NCBI RefSeq assembly: GCF_013697085.1
Contig: NZ_JACEFT010000002.1
Location: forward strand, 124,001-188,000
DNA length: 64,000 nucleotides
Direction: 5' to 3'
Source: Billgrantia kenyensis
GTDB lineage: Bacteria; Pseudomonadota; Gammaproteobacteria; Pseudomonadales; Halomonadaceae
Numbering within the stretch: the first letter of the stretch is position 1; every line of letters begins with the position of its first letter. Below are positions 27,526 to 36,035 of the stretch, one piece after another. A program made the position numbers and the translations under genes. The notes under the pieces were generated by a model. It searched no databases, was not told where the DNA came from, and saw nothing but the letters and a program-made list of their open reading frames with translations.

Positions 27526-28057
27526 TGAACTCCTCCTCGTGCAGCCAGGCGGCGTGCTTGGGTGCGCGCTTGGTCTTCGACCACTCCTCGACCATCGCCG
27601 GTGCCACCTCCTTGAGCTGCTTCATCTGTGCCGGCGTGCCCTTCACGTAGGTCAGCTCCAGGCGATGGCCGTTGGGATCGAAGAAGTAGATCGAGCGGAT
27701 GATGCCGTGCTCGGTGGGTCCGACCACCTCCACCCCCTTGCTTTCCAGCTGCGCCTTGGCCGACAGCAGCGCCGCCTCGTCGGCGACCTGGAAGGCGATG
27801 TGCTGGACCCACTCCGGCGTATTAGGATCGCGTCCCATCTCGGGGGAGTTGGGCAGCTCGAAGAAGGCCAGGATGTTGCCGTTACCGGCATCCAGGAACA
27901 GGTGCATGTAGGGGTCGGGCGCCTTGGTGGAAGGGACGCGGTCCTCAGCGATGGCGACCAGGAAGTCCATGTCGAGCTTGTCCTGGTACCACTCGACGGT
28001 CTCCTTGGCATCGCGGCAGCGGTAGGCGACGTGGTGGATCTGCTGGATATCGATCAT
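27512..28057 (-). CDS. VOC-family (glyoxalase/extradiol dioxygenase fold) protein
   Basis: A 181-residue vicinal-oxygen-chelate protein. Two beta-alpha-beta-beta-beta modules are recognisable, with candidate metal ligands His8/His9 (QQIHHVAY), the His of VQHIAFQV and the Glu of HRLELTYV. A C-terminal helical extension (MKQLKEVAPAMVEEWSKTKR) follows. The substrate is unknown; it is too short for 4-hydroxyphenylpyruvate dioxygenase. ATG 28057 fits the family start; the next in-frame ATG, 45 bp upstream, would place codons inside the operator region. It has a strong promoter overlapped by a perfect palindrome, so it is probably inducible through a repressor. Confidence 0.8.
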   Translation of the reverse strand: MIDIQQIHHVAYRCRDAKETVEWYQDKLDMDFLVAIAEDRVPSTKAPDPYMHLFLDAGNGNILAFFELPNSPEMGRDPNTPEWVQHIAFQVADEAALLSAKAQLESKGVEVVGPTEHGIIRSIYFFDPNGHRLELTYVKGTPAQMKQLKEVAPAMVEEWSKTKRAPKHAAWLHEEEFKALD

Positions 28058-28091
28058 GACGGGGCTCACGGTGGTGGGAGGATGATGATCA

Positions 28092-28113
28092 TTTAGTTTC
28101 ATTTGAAACTAAA
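28092..28113. promoter_or_regulatory. Perfect 22-bp palindromic operator upstream of the VOC gene
   Basis: TTTAGTTTCA (28092-28101) and TGAAACTAAA (28104-28113) form 10-bp arms around TT. It covers the predicted transcription start and abuts the -10 box of the VOC promoter, as a repressor site would. The same core, AGTTTCA-n2-TGAAACT, recurs at 54185-54200. Confidence 0.7.
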
Positions 28114-28140
28114 ATAGAGGCCCGCCCCCGGCCTTGTCAA
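28111..28140 (-). promoter_or_regulatory. Sigma-70 promoter of the VOC gene
   Basis: On the minus strand a consensus TTGACA (28140-28135) and TATTTT (28116-28111) are 18 bp apart. The start would fall near 28104, inside the palindromic operator. Confidence 0.65.
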
Positions 28141-28213
28141 GCCGTCTTGGAGTTGCCCGCTGCCCTGGGTCATACTGCGTTCACTTCCCGTACCACTCTG
28201 GAAACGCTGCCGA

Positions 28214-29191
28214 ATGAGCCAACCGAAGAGCGAACGCTGCCTGCGGGTGGGCGTGGTGATGGACACCATTGCCCACCTCACTTACAAGAAGGACACCACC
28301 CTGGCCATGCTGTGGGCGGCCCAGGAGCGCGGCTGGTCGCTGCACTACATGGAGCAGGAGGACCTCTACCTACGTGATGGACGCGCTCATGCGCGAATGC
28401 GCGACCTCACCGCGTTCCGCAACCCCGACGACTGGTACGCCCTGGGAGCGCCGGAAACCCGGCCGCTGGCCGAGCTCGACGTGGTCCTGATGCGCAAGGA
28501 TCCGCCGGTCGACGCCCACTTCCTCAATGCCGTGCATCTGCTGGGTTTTGCGGAACGCGAGGGCGTGCTGGTGGTCAATCCCACCCGGGCGCTGCTTGAA
28601 TGCAACGAGAAGCTCTTTGCCCAGCAGTTCCCGCAGTGCTGCACCCCGACGCTGGTGTCGTGCAGCGAGCCGGTGCTGCGCGACTTCCACGCCGAGCATC
28701 AGGACGTGATCTTCAAGCCGCTGGACGGCATGGGCGGAAGCGGGGTGTTCCATGTGCAGCCCGAGGGGCGCAATCTGGGTGCCATCATCGAGATGCTGAC
28801 CGAACACGGGCAGCGCCAGATCATGGCCCAGCGCTACATTCCCGAGATCAAGGATGGCGACACGCGTATCCTGCTGGTGGAGGGCGAGCCGGTGCCCTAT
28901 GGCCTCGCTCGGGTGCCCATGGCCGGCGAGACCCGTGGCAACCTGGCCGCCGGCGGCACCGGCATCAGCCGCGAGCTGACCTCGCGAGACCACTGGCTGA
29001 TCGAGCAGGTACAGCCGATGATCCGCGAGAAGGGGCTGATGTTCGTCGGCCTCGACGTGATCGGCGACTACATCACCGAGATCAACGTGACCAGCCCCAC
29101 CTGCGTGCGCGAGATCGACGACCAGCGCGGCACCGATATCGCCGGCCTGCTGATGGACGCCATCGCGCGGCGCCTGGCTCAACGCAGTTAA
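28214..29191 (+). CDS. gshB: Glutathione synthetase
   Basis: A 325-residue ATP-grasp ligase joining gamma-glutamylcysteine and glycine. It has the N-terminal GVVMDTIAHLTYKKDTTLAM (near 13-32), RKDPPVD near 90-96, the ATP-grasp phosphate loop PLDGMGGSGVFHV near 168-180 and the metal-binding EINVTSPTCVREID near the C-terminus. It starts the gshB-tonB-algH-ruvX cluster known from pseudomonads and relatives. A modest promoter (TTGGAG 28147-28152, CATACT 28171-28176, 18 bp apart) precedes it. Confidence 0.97.
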   Translation: MSQPKSERCLRVGVVMDTIAHLTYKKDTTLAMLWAAQERGWSLHYMEQEDLYLRDGRAHARMRDLTAFRNPDDWYALGAPETRPLAELDVVLMRKDPPVDAHFLNAVHLLGFAEREGVLVVNPTRALLECNEKLFAQQFPQCCTPTLVSCSEPVLRDFHAEHQDVIFKPLDGMGGSGVFHVQPEGRNLGAIIEMLTEHGQRQIMAQRYIPEIKDGDTRILLVEGEPVPYGLARVPMAGETRGNLAAGGTGISRELTSRDHWLIEQVQPMIREKGLMFVGLDVIGDYITEINVTSPTCVREIDDQRGTDIAGLLMDAIARRLAQRS

Positions 29192-29224
29192 ACGACGAGA
29201 AATTCTTGGGGGATACTCCCGCCC

Positions 29225-30148
29225 ATGGTGGCCTCGATCAGCGACCCGATCCATTACGCGCCGGTGACGCGGCCCTATCGGCGCTGGCTGGCGCTGTCCG
29301 CCGCGCTGCTGCTGCATCTGCTGATCATTGGCGTAGTGGCGAGCTGGCAGCTCTCCCCGGCGCCGGCCGAGCGCACGAGCCTGGACGTGGTGCTGGTGAC
29401 ACGCCCGGCCGAGGCGCCAAGCGAGGCCGAGGCCATCGCCGAGGCGGATCAGCAGGCCGCCGGCGAGCCGACCGAGGCAGAACCTGCCGAGCAGCGAGCG
29501 GCCGCGCTGGACGAGCTACCGGTCCTCGAGACCCCGGATAGCGCCGTGGATCCTGCCACCCCCTCGGAGGCCGAGACGGCCGAGCAGTCTGACGCTCCCC
29601 TTGAATCCTCGCTGGAGGCACCGCCCGAGGCCGAGCAGGCAAGCGAGCCTCAGCCGCTGGAGGAGCCGCGTGAAAGCGCTCCCCAGGCCTCGGAGGCCCC
29701 CTCGGCGCCCACCGCTGCGGCATCCTCGGCGTCGGGACGCGACCTGCTGGCCCAGGCCACCAGCAGCATTCGCCAGCAGGGGCTCGATGCCAGCCTTGCC
29801 GGATCCAGCGACGAGTCTCCGCGAACGGCGGCCCAGCGCGCCGCCGAGGCACGCTACATCGACGACTGGACCCGGCGCGTCGAGGACTATGGCAACCGTG
29901 TCCACCCTGCACCCAGCCATCTGCATGGCCAGCTGCGCATTCGTGTAGTAATCGGACGGGATGGTCAGCTTCGCCAGGCGGAGGTGATACAATCCTCAGG
30001 ACATGCCGAACTCGATCAGGCGGCACTCGACACCGTGCATGGTGCCGGGCCCTACCGGCCCTTCGACAGCACCATGGGGGATCTCGACAGCCTCTCCATC
30101 ACCCGCGTCTGGCGGTTCGGTCAAGGTAATCATTTCGGCGTTCGGTAG
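29225..30148 (+). CDS. tonB: TonB-family energy-transducing protein
   Basis: A 307-residue protein with a cytoplasmic N-terminus, one membrane span (about 24-43, WLALSAALLLHLLIIGVVAS with the expected His), a long Glu/Ala/Pro-rich periplasmic spacer (about 50-165) and a C-terminal TonB domain (about 210-300) including LRIRVVIGRDGQLRQAEVI. The spacer is dominated by Glu rather than the usual Pro-Lys repeats. No exbB or exbD lies nearby. The position after gshB matches the conserved cluster, in which this TonB paralogue is not necessarily the siderophore one. Confidence 0.85.
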   Translation: MVASISDPIHYAPVTRPYRRWLALSAALLLHLLIIGVVASWQLSPAPAERTSLDVVLVTRPAEAPSEAEAIAEADQQAAGEPTEAEPAEQRAAALDELPVLETPDSAVDPATPSEAETAEQSDAPLESSLEAPPEAEQASEPQPLEEPRESAPQASEAPSAPTAAASSASGRDLLAQATSSIRQQGLDASLAGSSDESPRTAAQRAAEARYIDDWTRRVEDYGNRVHPAPSHLHGQLRIRVVIGRDGQLRQAEVIQSSGHAELDQAALDTVHGAGPYRPFDSTMGDLDSLSITRVWRFGQGNHFGVR

Positions 30149-30175
30149 GGCCTGCTACCCGCCATCGGGAGTCCC

Positions 30176-30748
30176 ATGCAATCCGTGCAAAACCTTGGCT
30201 TGAGACATCATTTTCTGCTGGCGATGCCGCACCTGGAAGATCCCAACTTTGCCGGCAGCCTCAGCTATCTCTGCGATCATGACGAGAATGGCACCATGGG
30301 CGTGATCGTCAACCGGCCGCTGGAGATCACCCTGGAAGCGCTGTTCGAACAGCTCGAACTCGGCGGTGAGGAGAGCCCACATCGCGACGCGCCGGTCTAC
30401 TTCGGCGGCCCGACCCACAAGGACCGCGGCTTCATCCTGCACCGTGGCTCCAGCACACCCTGGGACTCCAGCATCCAGGTGGATGACGATATCGCCCTGA
30501 CCACTTCGATGGATATCCTGCTGGCACTGGCCGCCGGTCGCGGTCCCGAGGAGTTCCTGGTGTGCCTGGGCTGTGCCGGCTGGGAGGCAGGCCAGCTCGA
30601 GCAGGAGCTCAAGGACAACGCCTGGCTCACCGTCGAGGCGGAGGCGGACATCCTGTTCAAGGTCCCGCCGGAGCAGCGCCTGAGCGCCGCTGCCGGCATT
30701 CTCGGCATCGACCTCAACCTGATGTCGCGAGAGGCCGGACACTCGTAA
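30176..30748 (+). CDS. algH: UPF0301 protein YqgE/AlgH
   Basis: A 190-residue member of the YqgE/AlgH family. It shows the N-terminal HHFLLAMPHLEDPNFAGSL (near 11-29), NGTMGVIVNRPLEIT near 38-52, the PVYFGGPTHKDRGFILH segment near 73-89 and CLGCAGWEAGQLEQE near 130-144. AlgH influences alginate production in Pseudomonas, but its biochemical role is unsettled. The TAA stop overlaps the ruvX ATG (TAATG), consistent with coupled translation of this pair. Confidence 0.93.
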   Translation: MQSVQNLGLRHHFLLAMPHLEDPNFAGSLSYLCDHDENGTMGVIVNRPLEITLEALFEQLELGGEESPHRDAPVYFGGPTHKDRGFILHRGSSTPWDSSIQVDDDIALTTSMDILLALAAGRGPEEFLVCLGCAGWEAGQLEQELKDNAWLTVEAEADILFKVPPEQRLSAAAGILGIDLNLMSREAGHS

Positions 30749-31203
30749 TGACCCCAGCGGGAACGCGCCTGATCCTCGCCTTCGACTTCGGCACCCGCCG
30801 TATCGGCGTGGCGGTGGGCAACGAGCTGCTGGCCAGCGCCCGTCAGCTCGAGCCGCTGCCGGCCCGCGACGGCATCCCCGACTGGAACGTCGTCACGCGG
30901 CTGGTCGAAGAGTGGCAGCCGGACCTGTTCGTGGTGGGGCTGCCGCTCAACATGGACGGCAGCGAGTCGGCGATGAGCACCCGGGCACGCAAGTTCGGCA
31001 AGCGCCTGTACGGGCGCTACGGCAAACCCTGCGAAATGGTCGACGAGCGCGGCTCCACCCGCGAGGCCAAGGCCATCGCACGGGAGTCCGGGCTGCTGCG
31101 CAATCCCGCCAAGAGCTACCGTGACGACGGCGTCGACGGCATTGCCGCGGTGCTGATCCTGGAGAGCTGGTTCGCTCGCCGCGAGGGCTTGCCCGGGCGT
31201 TGA
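30748..31203 (+). CDS. ruvX: YqgF/RuvX family pre-16S rRNA nuclease
   Basis: A 151-residue RNase H-fold protein (E. coli YqgF has 138). The first catalytic Asp is in LAFDFGTRRIGVAVGN (near 9-24), the Glu in VVGLPLNMDGSES-MVDERGSTREA (near 62-105) and the last Asp in YRDDGVDGIAAVLIL. It processes the 16S rRNA 5' end in E. coli. It is the last gene of the gshB-tonB-algH-ruvX cluster; the pyrB expected beyond it in Pseudomonas-like genomes is displaced by about 17 kb here. Confidence 0.93.
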   Translation: MTPAGTRLILAFDFGTRRIGVAVGNELLASARQLEPLPARDGIPDWNVVTRLVEEWQPDLFVVGLPLNMDGSESAMSTRARKFGKRLYGRYGKPCEMVDERGSTREAKAIARESGLLRNPAKSYRDDGVDGIAAVLILESWFARREGLPGR

Positions 31204-31250
31204 GCGCCCGGCCTCCCGCAGCCTTGTGATGACGGCGCTGACGGGCTCTA

Positions 31251-33053
31251 ATGCCACTCATGTCCAACGCATCGACTCTCCACAATCGTCGCTTCCTGGT
31301 GGGTGCCGCCATCGGCACCGGCATGACGGCCAAGGCCGCTGCCCATGGGGGCGCGGACTTCCTGCTGGCGCTCAATGCCGGCCGGCTGCGTGTACAGGGC
31401 GGTCCCTCCATCTCCTGCATGCTGCCGATCACCGACAACAACGGTGCCGTCATGCAATTTTCCCGTGCCGAGATCCTCACGCGGGTCTCCCTGCCGGTCT
31501 ATTTCGGCGCCTGTGTGTTCGACCCCGGCTGCGACCTCGAGGCGCTGGTCAGCCAGGTCGGCGAAGCCGGCTTCCAGGGCATCTGCAACTTTCCCACCGC
31601 GGTCCACTTCGATGGTGCCATGCGCGCGCGTCTCGAGCGCAGCGGCGTCGGCCTGGGACGGGAGGTGCAGCTTCTGAGGCTGGCCCGCGAGGCCGGCCTG
31701 CAGACCTGCGGCTATGTGCGCGAGCTGGATGAGGCCAGGCAGATGGCCGAGGCCGGGGTCGACATGCTGTGCATCAACTACGGCTGGAACGCCGGCGGTG
31801 TCAGCGGCGTGCCCAGCCGCTTCAGCCTGGACGAGGCCGCCGAGCATGCGCGGGTGATCTGCGAGTCGGTGAGGGCGCGCTACCCCGGCCTGCTGTGTAC
31901 CGTCGAGGGCGGGCCCATCACGACCCCGGACGAGGCCAAGAAGGTCGCGGAGGTGTCCGGCGCCAACGGCTATATCGGCGGCTCGACCATCGACCGGATC
32001 CCGCTGGAAGCCGCAGTGGCCGAGACCACCTCGGCCTACAAGGCGGTGGCCCAGTTGCAGAGCCGCCTGCACGACCTCAAGAGCGAGTGGCTGGGCGATG
32101 GTCACGAGTTCGGTCTCATCGGCCGCTCCGCGGCGATTACCGAAGTGGTGCGGATGATTCGCAAGGTGGCCGAGAGCGACATCTCCGTGCTGGTGACCGG
32201 AGAGAACGGCACCGGCAAGGAACTGGTGGCACGCGCCATCCACCTCAGCAGCTCGCGCCGCCACCAGCGCCTGGTGGCGGTCAACTGCGCCGCTATTCCC
32301 CGTGAGCTGCTCGAGAGCGAGCTGTTCGGCCACGAGGCCGGCGCCTTCACCGGGGCCCTCAAGGCGCGGGTGGGACGCTTCGAGCAGGCTCACGGCACCT
32401 CCCTGATGCTCGACGAGATCGGCGACCTGGAACTGGCGCTGCAGGCCAAGCTGCTGCGGGTGCTCGAGGATGGTGTCTTCGAGCGCCTGGGCAGCAATAC
32501 GCCGCGCCATACCGACGCCCGCCTGATCTGTGCCACCAACCGCTCGCTGCGCGGCCTGGTGGCCGAGGGCCGCTTCCGCGAGGACCTGCTCTACCGGCTC
32601 AACGCCGTGGAGATACGCCTGCCGCCCCTGCGCGAGCGCATCGAGGACATTCCCCTGCTGGTGCGCCACCTGCTGCCGCGCATCGCCGCCGAAGTGAACC
32701 CCCGGGTGCGCGAGATGGATGCCTCGGCCTATCGCCTGCTGATGCAGCACCCTTGGCCGGGCAACGTGCGGGAGCTGCGCAACGTGCTCGAGCGCGCCGT
32801 GGTGATGTGCGAGCGCGACGTAGTCACCCTCGATGACCTGCCTGCGCTGCAGGGCAGCCTGCCGCGCGCCGAGGTGGTCCCGACGACGGCCCCAGCGCCG
32901 TCGGCCGAGCCGCTCGCCCTGCCCGAGAACGAGCGCGACTGGATCCTCGATGCGCTGCGGCGCAACCGCTTTCGGCGCCAGGACACGGCAGCCGAGCTGG
33001 GCCTGGCGCGCAAGACCCTCTACAACAAGATGCGACGCTACGGCCTGCTCTAG
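31251..33053 (+). CDS. Sigma-54 activator with PEP-hydrolase-like TIM-barrel sensor
   Basis: A 600-residue regulator. Residues about 10-275 form a TIM-barrel domain of the PF09370 family: [20 protein letters not shown] aligns with [11 protein letters not shown] of the enzymes encoded nearby, [13 protein letters not shown] with [13 protein letters not shown], and [11 protein letters not shown] with [11 protein letters not shown]. The AAA+ sigma-54 interaction domain follows (about 290-520), with Walker A GENGTGKE at 317-324, an intact GAFTGA loop at 364-369 and Walker B LMLDEIG at 385-391. A Fis-type helix-turn-helix ends the protein (about 560-600). It should open sigma-54 promoters when the barrel binds a metabolite. 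A sigma-54 promoter lies 0.8 kb downstream, before the UPF0261 operon, its probable target. ATG 31260 is an alternative start. Confidence 0.92.
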   Translation: MPLMSNASTLHNRRFLVGAAIGTGMTAKAAAHGGADFLLALNAGRLRVQGGPSISCMLPITDNNGAVMQFSRAEILTRVSLPVYFGACVFDPGCDLEALVSQVGEAGFQGICNFPTAVHFDGAMRARLERSGVGLGREVQLLRLAREAGLQTCGYVRELDEARQMAEAGVDMLCINYGWNAGGVSGVPSRFSLDEAAEHARVICESVRARYPGLLCTVEGGPITTPDEAKKVAEVSGANGYIGGSTIDRIPLEAAVAETTSAYKAVAQLQSRLHDLKSEWLGDGHEFGLIGRSAAITEVVRMIRKVAESDISVLVTGENGTGKELVARAIHLSSSRRHQRLVAVNCAAIPRELLESELFGHEAGAFTGALKARVGRFEQAHGTSLMLDEIGDLELALQAKLLRVLEDGVFERLGSNTPRHTDARLICATNRSLRGLVAEGRFREDLLYRLNAVEIRLPPLRERIEDIPLLVRHLLPRIAAEVNPRVREMDASAYRLLMQHPWPGNVRELRNVLERAVVMCERDVVTLDDLPALQGSLPRAEVVPTTAPAPSAEPLALPENERDWILDALRRNRFRRQDTAAELGLARKTLYNKMRRYGLL

Positions 33054-33059
33054 GCAAGG

Positions 33060-33725
33060 CTATACCTCACCAGGCCCCGGGTGGCGGAGGATCACCTCGG
33101 CCCGGGTCTGCAGCGGCTCGAGCAGTGCCTTGACGCCGGCATGCTCGTAGAGCCAGGGCGCGTAGCCGGCCTCCCTCACTTTCTCCAGCAGCCTCTCCAC
33201 CATCGCCCCCGCCGTCGCCGGGTTCTTGCTGACGGACACACTCACTGCCACCAGCAGCTGGCTTGGCCTGGCCGGCAGTGCCGCAGCCAACTGCGCCTCG
33301 CTGGCGATTACGGCGAGGGTGCGAAAGCCCCGCTCGCCGGCCAGGGCGAGGAAGGCCATCTCCTCGTCATGGCCGAGCTTCGAATGGCTCAGCGCCTCGC
33401 CCATGGTCCCGCCGAGCAGCGCGCTGGAGGGCCAGTTGGCCACCCCACGGCAGCCGCGTCGGGAGAGCATGTCGAGCAGGTCATCCGCGAGGCGGAAGGG
33501 GTCGGTCGCCAGCACGCCGGCGAAGGCGTGCTCGGGGAACGGCGTCTCGCCGCGGGTCGACGCCAGCAGCTCGCCGTTGGCATCGCCGATCGGCAGGCTG
33601 CCGGCCAGATCGGCCAGGCTTGCCGGCAGCCGGGCGGTGAAGGGGCTGAGCAGACTGGGCGTGCCGCCATGCGCCCAGGCGGCCTCGAGGCTGCCGACCA
33701 GATGGCCGGCGATGGCGGGGGTCAT
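33060..33725 (-). CDS. Stand-alone divergent PEP-hydrolase-like (PF09370-type) barrel protein
   Basis: A 221-residue protein with no obvious assignment until compared with its neighbours. [19 protein letters not shown] and [11 protein letters not shown] match the sensor barrel of the adjacent activator ([29 protein letters not shown]). [15 protein letters not shown] and the following [20 protein letters not shown] match the family core. It is about 55 residues shorter than the enzymes, and the C-terminal GGPI and GASSMERLP elements are not evident. It therefore looks like a decayed or repurposed copy of the sensor barrel, perhaps a partner of the activator. It converges on the activator (6 bp apart) and diverges from the sigma-54-driven operon. 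Confidence 0.7.
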   Translation of the reverse strand: MTPAIAGHLVGSLEAAWAHGGTPSLLSPFTARLPASLADLAGSLPIGDANGELLASTRGETPFPEHAFAGVLATDPFRLADDLLDMLSRRGCRGVANWPSSALLGGTMGEALSHSKLGHDEEMAFLALAGERGFRTLAVIASEAQLAAALPARPSQLLVAVSVSVSKNPATAGAMVERLLEKVREAGYAPWLYEHAGVKALLEPLQTRAEVILRHPGPGEV

Positions 33726-33817
33726 GTCGACCTCGATGGGTCGTTATGAGTCATTCTGGGCATTCGCTTACCCCATGTTACTCGTTGTGTGAAACGGCTG
33801 GTGGGCCAAAACCCGCC

Positions 33818-33836
33818 TGGCGCAGGGCCTGGGCCA
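33818..33836. promoter_or_regulatory. 19-bp imperfect palindrome beside the -24/-12 promoter
   Basis: TGGCnCAGGnCCTGnGCCA has eight matched base pairs with three unmatched positions. It ends two bases before the -24 element. Activator sites usually lie farther upstream, so its role is uncertain. Confidence 0.35.
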
Positions 33837-33838
33837 CT

Positions 33839-33854
33839 TGGCACGCTTGCTGCA
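33839..33854 (+). promoter_or_regulatory. Sigma-54 (-24/-12) promoter of the UPF0261 operon
   Basis: TGGCAC (33839-33844), five bases, then CTGCA (33850-33854). The invariant GG and GC are separated by exactly 10 bp, and only one base departs from the TGGCAC-N5-TTGCA consensus. Transcription would start near 33865, about 50 bp before the UPF0261 start codon and 0.8 kb from the gene of a sigma-54 activator. Confidence 0.8.
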
Positions 33855-33916
33855 AGAGACAGGCTAATAACAAGGAGGCCGCTGCGACACGACGGCGGCT
33901 GCAAAGGAGACACGCC

Positions 33917-35137
33917 ATGGGCTTGAAAGCTTACATTATCGGCACCTGCGATACGAAAGCCGCCGAGCTGCGCTATGTGCGCAGCCTGCTGCAGGCACCG
34001 GGCCTCGAGACCGTCATCGTCGACGTCAGCACACGAGGCGAGGACAGCGACATCGCGGATATCCGCGCCGCGGACGTGGCGGCCAGCCACCCTGACGGCC
34101 CCGAGGAAGTGTTCGTCAACGACCGTGGCCGCGCCGTCGCTGCCATGGCCGAGGCCCTGCGCCGCCTGCTGGCCAGCCGCCAGGACGTGGGAGGCGTCAT
34201 CGGCCTCGGCGGCTCGGGGGGCACGGCCCTAATCACCCCGGCGATGCGCGACCTGGACGTGGGAGTGCCCAAGGTCATGGTCTCGACGGTAGCCTCCGGC
34301 AACGTCGCGCCCTACGTGGGGCCGAGCGATATCGCCATGATCTACTCCGTCACCGACGTGGCCGGCATCAATCGCATCTCGCGTCGGGTCCTGGGCAACG
34401 CCGCCAACGCCCTGGCCGGCATGCTGCAGGGCCGGATACCCGAAGTGGACGACGGTAAGCCGGCCATTGGCCTGAGCATGTTCGGCGTCACTACCGCGTG
34501 CGTCACCCAGGTCACCGACACGCTCGAGGAGACATTCGACTGCCTGGTGTTCCACGCCACCGGCACCGGCGGGCAATCGATGGAGAAGCTGGCCGCCAGC
34601 GGCATGGTCGCCGGCCTGCTCGACGTCACCACCACCGAGATCTGCGACCTGTTCATGGGCGGCGTGTTCAGCGCCGGCGAGGAGCGCCTCGACGTCGTCG
34701 CGCGCACCTCGGTGCCCTATGTCGGCTCGGTGGGGGCGCTGGACATGGTCAACTTCGGCGCCCTGGACACGGTGCCGGCCGCCTACCGTCAGCGCCTGCT
34801 CTATGAACACAACCCACAGGTCACGCTGATGCGCACCACGCCGGAAGAGAATGCACGCATGGGGCGCTGGATCGGCGAGAAGCTCAATCGCTGCCAGGGG
34901 CCGGTGCGCTTTCTGCTGCCGGAAGGCGGTGTCTCGATGCTCGACGCGCCCGGCCAGCCCTTTCACGACCCCGCCGCCGATGCCGCCCTGTTCGAGGCGC
35001 TGGAGCAGACCGTGGTGCAGACTCCCGAGCGTCGGCTGATCCGTTACCCCTTCCATATCAACGATCCCGAATTTGCCGCCGCCCTGGTCGAGCATTTTCA
35101 GGAAGTCATGGCGACAGACCCCAGGAGGCACCCTTGA
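33917..35137 (+). CDS. Tm-1-like ATP-binding domain protein (UPF0261)
   Basis: A 406-residue UPF0261 protein. Visible are the N-terminal [17 protein letters not shown] (about 5-21), the glycine-rich nucleotide segment [20 protein letters not shown] near 93-112, [19 protein letters not shown] near 120-138, the conserved [15 protein letters not shown] and [16 protein letters not shown], and [13 protein letters not shown]. Tomato Tm-1, an inhibitor of tobamovirus replication, joins this domain to a PF09370 barrel in one polypeptide. Here the barrel is the next gene, overlapping by TTGA. ATG 33917 has AAAGGAGA upstream. It is first in the sigma-54-driven operon; the enzymatic activity is unknown. 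Confidence 0.9.
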   Translation: MGLKAYIIGTCDTKAAELRYVRSLLQAPGLETVIVDVSTRGEDSDIADIRAADVAASHPDGPEEVFVNDRGRAVAAMAEALRRLLASRQDVGGVIGLGGSGGTALITPAMRDLDVGVPKVMVSTVASGNVAPYVGPSDIAMIYSVTDVAGINRISRRVLGNAANALAGMLQGRIPEVDDGKPAIGLSMFGVTTACVTQVTDTLEETFDCLVFHATGTGGQSMEKLAASGMVAGLLDVTTTEICDLFMGGVFSAGEERLDVVARTSVPYVGSVGALDMVNFGALDTVPAAYRQRLLYEHNPQVTLMRTTPEENARMGRWIGEKLNRCQGPVRFLLPEGGVSMLDAPGQPFHDPAADAALFEALEQTVVQTPERRLIRYPFHINDPEFAAALVEHFQEVMATDPRRHP

Positions 35138-35967
35138 GAAAGTGGAATCGAGAAGAACTGATGGCGCAGTTTCAGGCCATGGTGGAGCGCGGTGAGGTGA
35201 TCGTGGGCGGCGGAGCCGGCACCGGGCTATCGGCCAAGTGCGAGGAGGCCGGTGGCATCGACCTGATCGTGATCTACAACTCGGGGCGCTACCGCATGGC
35301 GGGGCGCGGCTCGCTGGCCGGCATCATGCCCTATGGCAACGCCAACGAGATCGTCAAGGAGATGGCCCGGGAGGTGCTCCCGGTGACCCAGAAGACCCCG
35401 GTGCTGGCAGGCGTCTGCGGCACCGACCCCTTCGTCTTCATGGAGCCGTTTCTCGCCGAGCTCAAGGCGATGGGCTTTGCCGGGGTGCAGAACTTTCCCA
35501 CCGTGGGCCTGATCGACGGCACCTTCCGCGCCAACCTGGAAGAGACCGGCATGAGCTACGCCCAGGAGGTGGAGATGATCCGCCTGGCGCGCCAGGCCGG
35601 ACTGCTCACCACGCCCTACGTCTTCAGCGCCGCGGATGCCCGGGCCATGACCGAGGCCGGGGCCGACATCATCGTCTGCCACATGGGCCTCACCACCGGG
35701 GGCAGCATCGGCGCCGAGACCGCCATGAGCCTGGACGACTGCGTCGCGGCCATCAACGAGTGGGCGGCGGCGGCCCGAGCGGTGCGTGACGATGTCATCG
35801 TGCTCTGCCATGGCGGACCCATCGCCGACCCCGAGGATGCCGAATACGTGCTGGCGCGCTGCTCGCACTGTCATGGTTTCTACGGCGCCTCGAGCATGGA
35901 GAGGCTACCCACGGAGCGCGCCCTGACCGAGCAGACACGTGCCTTCAAGAACGTGCGTCGAGGCTGA
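35134..35967 (+). CDS. Phosphoenolpyruvate-hydrolase-like TIM-barrel protein (PF09370), copy 1
   Basis: A 277-residue TIM-barrel protein. The signature [20 protein letters not shown] begins near residue 25, with [15 protein letters not shown] near 49-63, [15 protein letters not shown] near 118-132, the GGPI loop and [14 protein letters not shown] near the C-terminus. The start is TTG 35134, five bases after a perfect AGGAGG and overlapping the UPF0261 stop, so the two proteins are made together. The family name reflects similarity to PEP-mutase-type barrels; the reaction in this context is not known. It probably processes the compound imported by the downstream transporter. Confidence 0.9.
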   Translation: MRKWNREELMAQFQAMVERGEVIVGGGAGTGLSAKCEEAGGIDLIVIYNSGRYRMAGRGSLAGIMPYGNANEIVKEMAREVLPVTQKTPVLAGVCGTDPFVFMEPFLAELKAMGFAGVQNFPTVGLIDGTFRANLEETGMSYAQEVEMIRLARQAGLLTTPYVFSAADARAMTEAGADIIVCHMGLTTGGSIGAETAMSLDDCVAAINEWAAAARAVRDDVIVLCHGGPIADPEDAEYVLARCSHCHGFYGASSMERLPTERALTEQTRAFKNVRRG

Positions 35968-36035
35968 GCCGCCATGTGCACCAATGACAACAACGGCACG
36001 CCGGCGCCACACGCCACTCAGCGGGAGGTGAGCCC

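Noticed and set aside
27512..28057. VOC gene as 4-hydroxyphenylpyruvate dioxygenase, linked to maiA and fah
   Set aside because: At 181 residues it is about half the size of that enzyme and lacks its C-terminal signature.
31248..32750. 500-codon minus-strand frame opposite the sigma-54 activator
   Set aside because: No motifs, and the sense strand encodes intact Walker and GAFTGA elements.
36000..36035. A further AAnAAnAA motif before the system 1 LivH-like gene
   Set aside because: The sequence GACAACAACGG gives only two of the three AA steps and lies far from the ribosome site.
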